In this document: positions 7,827 through 11,408 of the stretch, one piece after another
Numbering within the stretch: the stretch's first letter is position 1
How the letters are laid out: every line of letters starts with the position of its first letter
NCBI GenBank assembly: GCA_023387695.1
Contig: JAEWHT010000305.1
Location: forward strand, 1-11,408
Reading direction: 5' to 3'
Source: Pseudomonadota bacterium
Lineage (GTDB): Bacteria; Pseudomonadota; Alphaproteobacteria; Rhizobiales; Xanthobacteraceae
Length of the DNA: 11,408 nt
Position numbers and translations under genes: made by a program
The notes under the pieces: model-generated
The model's database searches: none
Told to the model about the DNA's origin: nothing
What the model saw: the letters and a program-made list of their open reading frames with translations, nothing else

Positions 7827-8339
7827 ATGACCGCGTTCGTAGCCCTGCTGCGCGCGGTCAATGTCGGCGGCACCGGAAAGCTGCCGATGACCGAGCTCAA
7901 GGCGATGTGCGAAGAGCTCGGCTTTGGTGCCGTACGCACCTACATCGCCAGCGGCAATGTGGTCTTCACCAGCCGCAAATCGGAATCCGCGATCAAGGCT
8001 GCGCTCGAAAAGCGCCTGCACGTCTACGCCGGCGCGCCGGTCGGCGTGCTCGTGCGCACCGCTGCCGAGATGGCGCAAGTGGCGGCCGACAATCCATTTC
8101 CAAAGATGGCACCGAACCGCACGGTTGCGATTTTCCTCGACAAGCCACCGCCCGCAGACGTGCTCGCCGGCGTTCGTGGTCAAAAGGACGAAGAGATCAG
8201 GCTCGGCCACCGCGAGATCTACGTCCACTACGGCGACGGCATGGGATCATCAAAGCTCGCGATCCCGGCTGCCAAGACCGGCACCGCGCGCAACATGAAC
8301 ACCATCGCGACGCTGGCGAAGATGGCTGCGGAGCTCTAG
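7827..8339 (+). CDS. DUF1697 family protein
   Basis: A 170-residue protein of unknown biochemical function spanning one DUF1697 domain. Recognisable features are the N-terminal FVALLRAVNVGGTGKLPM (4-21), TYIASGNVVFTS about residues 38-49, and the C-terminal GSSKLAIPAAKTGTARNMNTIATLAKM, which is the usual end of the family (a LER/KxxGxxxTxRNWxT-like stretch). No catalytic motif is known to me for it. The start ATG at 7827 follows the hydrolase stop by 7 bp and is preferred over the ATG at 7822, which meets a stop one codon later. The gene ends 17 bp from the convergent GST gene. No function can be assigned; the hydrolase is its only operon partner. Confidence 0.85.
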   Translation: MTAFVALLRAVNVGGTGKLPMTELKAMCEELGFGAVRTYIASGNVVFTSRKSESAIKAALEKRLHVYAGAPVGVLVRTAAEMAQVAADNPFPKMAPNRTVAIFLDKPPPADVLAGVRGQKDEEIRLGHREIYVHYGDGMGSSKLAIPAAKTGTARNMNTIATLAKMAAEL

Positions 8340-8356
8340 GCGAGCTTGAGCGCGCT

Positions 8357-9052
8357 TCACGCCGCGATCTTCAACAGATGCGCATCATGGCGCACCAGGA
8401 ACGCGCGCAGCAATTGCGGATAGTCGGCGCCGACGGCCGTGCGAACGCTCGGACGTGTGGCAAGCTCTGCGCGCCAGGCGCGGACCTTGGGCAAATCCTT
8501 GAAGATGCCGTGCTCGGTCAGTTCGTCGAACAGGTCGAAATAGCGGAAGACCGGCGCGAACACCGCGTCGACCAGGCTGAACGCCTCACCGGCAAAATAG
8601 GGCCCTGCCCCAAGCGCGGCTTCCACGCGCGCGAATTTCGCCGCGAGCGCCTGCCGCTTGCTTTCGAAGATGGCCGGATCCGTCGTGGTCTCCAGCCCCC
8701 AGAGATCGCCGAGGGTTGCCGAACCGAACTCCATCCAGGCGCGATGCTTGGCTCGCTTCAGCGGATCGATCGGATGCAGCTTCGCCCCGCCCTGCGTCTC
8801 CTCGATGAACTCGCAGATCACGTTGCTCTCGAACAGCGCGACCTCGCCCTCCTCCGTCGTCACCACCAGTACCGGCACCTTGCCGAGCGGCGATATTTTC
8901 ACAAACCAGTCAGGCTTGTTCGCGAGATCGATATCGATCCGCTCGAACGGTATGCCCTTCTCCTTCAGCGCGATCACCGCGCGCTGCACGTAGGGGCAAA
9001 GCTTGTGACTGATGAGTTTCAGTGCAGCGGGCGTTTCAAGCGAAGCGGTCAT
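8357..9052 (-). CDS. Glutathione S-transferase family protein, Cys-type (omega/DHAR-like)
   Basis: A cytosolic GST that likely performs thiol transfer, reduction of mixed disulfides, or conjugation of electrophiles. The 231 residues have an N-terminal thioredoxin fold (about 11-85) with active-site Cys19 in KLCPYVQRA, the cis-Pro60 in GKVPVL, and the glutathione-binding ES pair at 75-76 (FESNVICEFIEE). The helical C-terminal domain (about 95-220) has the N-capping box SLVD (159-162). CPYV instead of a catalytic Tyr/Ser points to the omega, lambda or DHAR side of the superfamily. The start at 9052 is chosen because an in-frame ATG at 9088 would lie inside the predicted -10 element. The gene has its own near-consensus promoter covered by three palindromes. 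It is convergent with DUF1697 and 107 bp downstream of anmK. Confidence 0.92.
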   Translation of the reverse strand: MTASLETPAALKLISHKLCPYVQRAVIALKEKGIPFERIDIDLANKPDWFVKISPLGKVPVLVVTTEEGEVALFESNVICEFIEETQGGAKLHPIDPLKRAKHRAWMEFGSATLGDLWGLETTTDPAIFESKRQALAAKFARVEAALGAGPYFAGEAFSLVDAVFAPVFRYFDLFDELTEHGIFKDLPKVRAWRAELATRPSVRTAVGADYPQLLRAFLVRHDAHLLKIAA

Positions 9053-9071
9053 GGTACGATCCCGGCGGTTT

Positions 9072-9134
9072 GATGCAGCTGCATCCAATATAGATGCAAT
9101 TGCATATACCCGTCAAGATCGATGCATCTGCATC
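9072..9134. promoter_or_regulatory. Three tandem palindromic operators GATGCA-NN-TGCATC over the GST promoter
   Basis: Site A (9072-9085) is GATGCAGCTGCATC, a perfect 14-bp palindrome. Site B (9093-9106) is GATGCAATTGCATA, with a perfect 12-bp core. Site C (9121-9134) is GATGCATCTGCATC, in which all six outer bases of each arm are paired. Centres are 21 bp (A-B, two helical turns) and 28 bp (B-C) apart. A covers the predicted transcription start, B lies entirely in the -35/-10 spacer, and C lies just upstream of the -35. This geometry suits a dimeric repressor of MarR- or TetR-like footprint; the regulator family is inference. I noticed no other full copy in the window. Confidence 0.75.
9087..9116 (-). 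promoter_or_regulatory. Sigma70-type promoter of the GST gene
   Basis: On the minus strand, TTGACG (rc of 9111-9116) and TATATT (rc of 9087-9092) are separated by 18 bp. Each matches 5 of 6 consensus bases. The predicted transcription start is near 9080, giving a leader of about 28 nt to the ATG at 9052. A weak GGGA is the only Shine-Dalgarno candidate. This is the best promoter in the window. Confidence 0.7.
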
Positions 9135-9159
9135 AACCAGCCGTGACCTCAGGCCAGCT

Positions 9160-10263
9160 TCAGGGTCTGGCGATCACCCCGCCCGTCATCGGCATCGGTA
9201 CGCCCGTGGTGGCCGGATAGGACAGCGGCAGACCCTTCAGGCCGCGCGCGGCGAGAAAACCGAAGGCCTGTGCCTCGATCGCATCGGAGGCCCAGCCCAG
9301 CGCCTCGGCGGCCTCGACGGTGGCCGTTCCGACCCGCTCCCGCAACATCCGCAGCATGGTGAGATTGCGGGCACCGCCGCCGCAGACGATCCAGCTTCGT
9401 GGCCGCTTCGGCAGCAAGGGAATGACGCGCGCGATCGCAGCCGCGGTGAAAGCGGTGAGCGTCGCGGCTCCATCGGCCGGCAACACATCGCCGAGCTTAA
9501 GCGCGGCAAAGTCGTTGCGGTCGAGCGATTTCGGCGGCGGGTTTGCAAAGAACGGCAGCTCCAACGCCTTTGCGATCCAGGCATCGTCGACCTTGCCGAG
9601 AGCTGCGAACTTGCCTTCCGCATCGAACGCCAGGTTCATCGTGCGGTACATGAAATCGTCGAGCAGCGCGTTGCCCGGCCCGGTGTCGCAGGCGATCAGC
9701 GTGTCGTTGCCGTCGATATAGGTGATGTTGGAGACGCCGCCGATGTTGACCACCACGATCGGCCCCTCGCGCTCCAGCGAATTGGCGAGCGCCCGGTGGT
9801 AGACCGGCACGAAGGGTGCACCCTGCCCGCCGGCCTCGACGTCGGCGGCGCGGAAGTCGTGCATGACTGGAATATGGATGGCCTTGGCCAGCGCCGGTGC
9901 ATCGCCGATCTGAACCGTCAGCCGCCGTTCCGGCCGGTGCAGCACGGTCTGGCCGTGGAAGCCGACGATGTCGATCTCCTCAGGCTTCATCCGGTTCTGG
10001 GCAACGAAGGCGGCAACGGCCTCGGCATGCGCCAGCGTCACCGCGCGCTCGGCCTCGGCCAAAATACCCGGCCGGGCATCGCGCTGCGGCAGGTGCACGG
10101 CCTCGGTCAGCGCCTGGCGCAGCAGATTTCGTTCCGCCGGGCTGTAAGGCCGGTAGCCGGATGGTCCGAACGCTTTCACCTGTTTTCCGTCGGTTTCGAT
10201 CAGCGCGACGTCCACCCCGTCCAGCGAGGTGCCGCTCATCAAACCAAGTGCCGTCAACATCAT
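9160..10263 (-). CDS. anmK: Anhydro-N-acetylmuramic acid kinase AnmK
   Basis: Phosphorylates and opens 1,6-anhydro-N-acetylmuramic acid to give MurNAc-6-phosphate in peptidoglycan recycling, in the cytoplasm. The 367 residues show the N-terminal phosphate-binding motif GLMSGTSLDGVDVAL (7-21), FHGQT (102-106), DFRAADVEAGGQGAPFVP (136-153), VVNIGGVSNITYI, DTGPGNALLDDF (193-204), and the ATP-site CGGGARNL (294-301), ending in the typical AFGFLAARGLKGLPLSYPATTGV block. Length and motifs are complete. The start is set at 10263, at the first of two adjacent ATGs, because the family begins MLTALGLMSGTS. The frame extends to an ATG at 10377, but that extension is Arg/Gly/Cys-rich and runs through the tyrS promoter region. 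The Shine-Dalgarno is weak. It is divergent from tyrS and upstream of the GST gene in the same direction; no terminator is evident between them. Confidence 0.95.
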   Translation of the reverse strand: MMLTALGLMSGTSLDGVDVALIETDGKQVKAFGPSGYRPYSPAERNLLRQALTEAVHLPQRDARPGILAEAERAVTLAHAEAVAAFVAQNRMKPEEIDIVGFHGQTVLHRPERRLTVQIGDAPALAKAIHIPVMHDFRAADVEAGGQGAPFVPVYHRALANSLEREGPIVVVNIGGVSNITYIDGNDTLIACDTGPGNALLDDFMYRTMNLAFDAEGKFAALGKVDDAWIAKALELPFFANPPPKSLDRNDFAALKLGDVLPADGAATLTAFTAAAIARVIPLLPKRPRSWIVCGGGARNLTMLRMLRERVGTATVEAAEALGWASDAIEAQAFGFLAARGLKGLPLSYPATTGVPMPMTGGVIARP

Positions 10264-10272
10264 CTCAAGCTG

Positions 10273-10298
10273 GCCCCGACGCCCCCCGCCCCGACGCC
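10273..10298. repeat. 11-bp direct repeat GCCCCGACGCC, 15-bp period
   Basis: Two perfect copies (10273-10283 and 10288-10298) lie 9 bp upstream of the anmK start. On the anmK sense strand the block is G-rich, with runs of four, six and four G. It could be a recent small duplication or a structured G-rich leader. No function can be assigned. Confidence 0.5.
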
Positions 10299-10301
10299 TG
10301 A

Positions 10302-10329
10302 CTTGTATCAAACAAGCACATCTTATAAT
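10302..10329 (+). promoter_or_regulatory. Candidate tyrS promoter with a dyad over the -35 region
   Basis: A perfect TATAAT at 10324-10329 faces tyrS. The -35 is weak: TTGTAT (10303-10308) with a short 15-bp spacer, or ACTTGT (10301-10306) with 17 bp. A small dyad, CTTGT-ATCAA-ACAAG (10302-10316), covers the -35 region and may be a regulator site. The predicted leader is about 88 nt to the ATG at 10424. It also holds AATGATC twice (10386-10392 and 10403-10409). Confidence 0.5.
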
Positions 10330-10423
10330 GCCACAACGCGCATTTTTGCGGCAGCCCGGATGGCTTGGGTTCCTCAACTTGCGGCAATGATCGTAAAATA
10401 AGAATGATCAGGTTCGCCGACAG

Positions 10424-11408
10424 ATGACTGCATTTAAATCGGATTTCCTCAATATCCTGCAAGAGCGTGGATTCATCCACCAGTGCTCCGATTTCGAGGG
10501 GCTGGACGCACTCGCCGCCAAGGGCGAGGCGATCGCCTATGTCGGCTACGATTGCACCGCTCGCTCGCTGCACATCGGCAACTACCTGACCATGATGATG
10601 CTGCACTGGTTCCAGCAGTCCGGTAACAAGCCGATCACGCTGATGGGCGGCGGCACCACGATGGTCGGCGACCCCTCCGGCAAGGACGAGACGCGCGCGA
10701 TGCGCACCGTGGCCGAGATCGAGGCCAACAAGGAATCGATCCGCGGCGTGTTTGCCAAGGTGCTGAACTACGGCGCCGGCAAGAGCGACGCCATCATGCT
10801 CGACAATGCCGAGTGGCTGACCAAGCTCAACTGGATCGAGATGCTGCGCGACGTCGGCCGGCACTTCTCGGTCAACCGCATGCTGACGATGGACTCCGTG
10901 CGCCTGCGCCTCGAGCGCGAGCAGGAGATGAGCTTCATCGAGTTCAACTACATGGTCTGCCAGGCCTACGACTTCGTCGAGCTCGCCAAGCGCACCGGCT
11001 GTCATCTGCAGATGGGCGGCTCGGATCAGTGGGGCAACATCATCATGGGCGTCGATCTCGGCCGCCGCATGGGCACCCACCAATTGTTCGCGCTCACCAC
11101 GCCGCTGCTGACGACGGCATCGGGCGCCAAGATGGGCAAGACCGCACAAGGCGCGGTGTGGCTCAACGCCGACCAGTTCAGCCCTTACGACTTCTGGCAG
11201 TACTGGCGCAACACCGAGGATGCCGACGTCGGCAAGTTCCTGAAGCTGTTCACGACGCTGCCGATGAGCGAGATCAGGAAGCTCGAGGCACTCGGCGGCT
11301 CGGAGATCAACGAGGCCAAGAAGGTGCTCGCCACGGAAGCGACCGCGCTGCTGCACGGCCGCGACGCCGCGAACGAAGCCGCCGAGACCGCGCGCCGGAC
11401 GTTTGAAG
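10424..11408 (+). CDS. tyrS: Tyrosyl-tRNA synthetase TyrS, 3' end cut by window
   Basis: Attaches tyrosine to tRNA-Tyr in the cytoplasm. The frame is open from the ATG at 10424 to the last base (328 codons plus one base). The class Ic catalytic domain is visible: YVGYDCTARSLHIGN (39-53), with the HIGH motif as HIGN (50-53); GGGTTMVGDPSGKDETR (75-91); the tyrosine-binding FNYMVCQAYDF (174-184); the GGSDQWGNI block (198-206); and the KMSKS loop as KMGKT (236-240). The C-terminal S4-like tRNA-binding domain lies beyond the window. The start fits the family N-terminus (FLNILQERGFIHQCSD). The Shine-Dalgarno is poor, only an AGG about 11 nt upstream. Divergent from anmK. Confidence 0.97.
   Translation, partial: MTAFKSDFLNILQERGFIHQCSDFEGLDALAAKGEAIAYVGYDCTARSLHIGNYLTMMMLHWFQQSGNKPITLMGGGTTMVGDPSGKDETRAMRTVAEIEANKESIRGVFAKVLNYGAGKSDAIMLDNAEWLTKLNWIEMLRDVGRHFSVNRMLTMDSVRLRLEREQEMSFIEFNYMVCQAYDFVELAKRTGCHLQMGGSDQWGNIIMGVDLGRRMGTHQLFALTTPLLTTASGAKMGKTAQGAVWLNADQFSPYDFWQYWRNTEDADVGKFLKLFTTLPMSEIRKLEALGGSEINEAKKVLATEATALLHGRDAANEAAETARRTFE

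Noticed and set aside
8340..8356. Bidirectional terminator between DUF1697 and GST
   Set aside because: The 17-bp gap holds only a short AGCGCGCT palindrome with no flanking T-tracts.
7907..9073. Plus-strand open frame of 388 codons across DUF1697 and antisense to GST
   Set aside because: It overlaps two well-supported genes, is highly Arg-rich, and has no family features.
9072..9134. Reading the three GATGCA repeats as a CRISPR-like or iteron array
   Set aside because: Only three short palindromic copies with unequal spacing, precisely placed on promoter elements; operators explain them better.
10264..10377. N-terminal extension of AnmK from 10377
   Set aside because: The extension runs through the tyrS promoter and a G-rich repeat, and AnmK proteins begin at the GLMSGTS block.
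9094..10401. Plus-strand open frame of 435 codons opposite anmK
   Set aside because: Antisense to a complete AnmK with all motifs; composition is typical of a shadow frame.
10265..11356. Minus-strand open frame of 363 codons opposite tyrS
   Set aside because: tyrS on the plus strand has an intact class I synthetase catalytic domain; the antisense frame has none.

Overview
The window looks like chromosomal DNA from an alphaproteobacterium of the Bradyrhizobium/Rhodopseudomonas type. This is inferred from GC-rich sequence with G/C-ending codons, the gene order of the SUF cluster, and the protein sequences as I remember them; I could not run a search. Genes are tightly packed and intact. I see no insertion sequence, CRISPR array, tRNA or rRNA.

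Region 1 (1-6823, all on the minus strand) is an iron-sulfur cluster assembly locus. In transcription order it holds a class I (NifS/IscS-like) cysteine desulfurase, sufB, sufC, sufD, sufS, a DUF59/SufT-type protein, and an A-type carrier (sufA/iscA-like) whose 3' end leaves the window. SufBCD is the scaffold complex with its ATPase, SufS supplies sulfur, and SufT and SufA act in maturation and delivery. sufD-sufS and sufS-sufT are joined by 4-bp ATGA overlaps. No sufE, sufU or iscU is present, so the sulfur-transfer partners must be encoded elsewhere. The gap before sufB holds an imperfect dyad that can be read either as an Irr-type iron control element or as a weak terminator, and a hairpin beside a strong Shine-Dalgarno sequence.

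Region 2 (6824-7171) is the only gene-free stretch longer than 300 bases. It separates the divergent desulfurase and hydrolase genes. It holds a perfect 12-bp AT-rich palindrome next to the desulfurase start, an 8-bp dyad in the middle, and a two-level inverted repeat just before the hydrolase start.

Region 3 (7172-8339, plus strand) is a two-gene unit: a small alpha/beta hydrolase (COG2945-like) and a DUF1697 protein.

Region 4 (8357-10263, minus strand) holds a Cys-type glutathione S-transferase downstream of anmK (anhydro-N-acetylmuramic acid kinase, cell-wall recycling). The 107-bp gap between them holds the most striking signal here: three copies of a GATGCA-NN-TGCATC palindrome placed over a near-consensus sigma70 promoter. 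One copy lies upstream of the -35, one inside the -35/-10 spacer, and one over the predicted transcription start. This looks like a tightly repressed, inducible GST promoter whose regulator is not in the window.

Region 5 (10264-11408) is the anmK/tyrS divergent intergenic region, with a perfect TATAAT, a small dyad and a G/C-rich direct repeat, followed by the first 328 codons of tyrS (tyrosyl-tRNA synthetase), cut by the window end.
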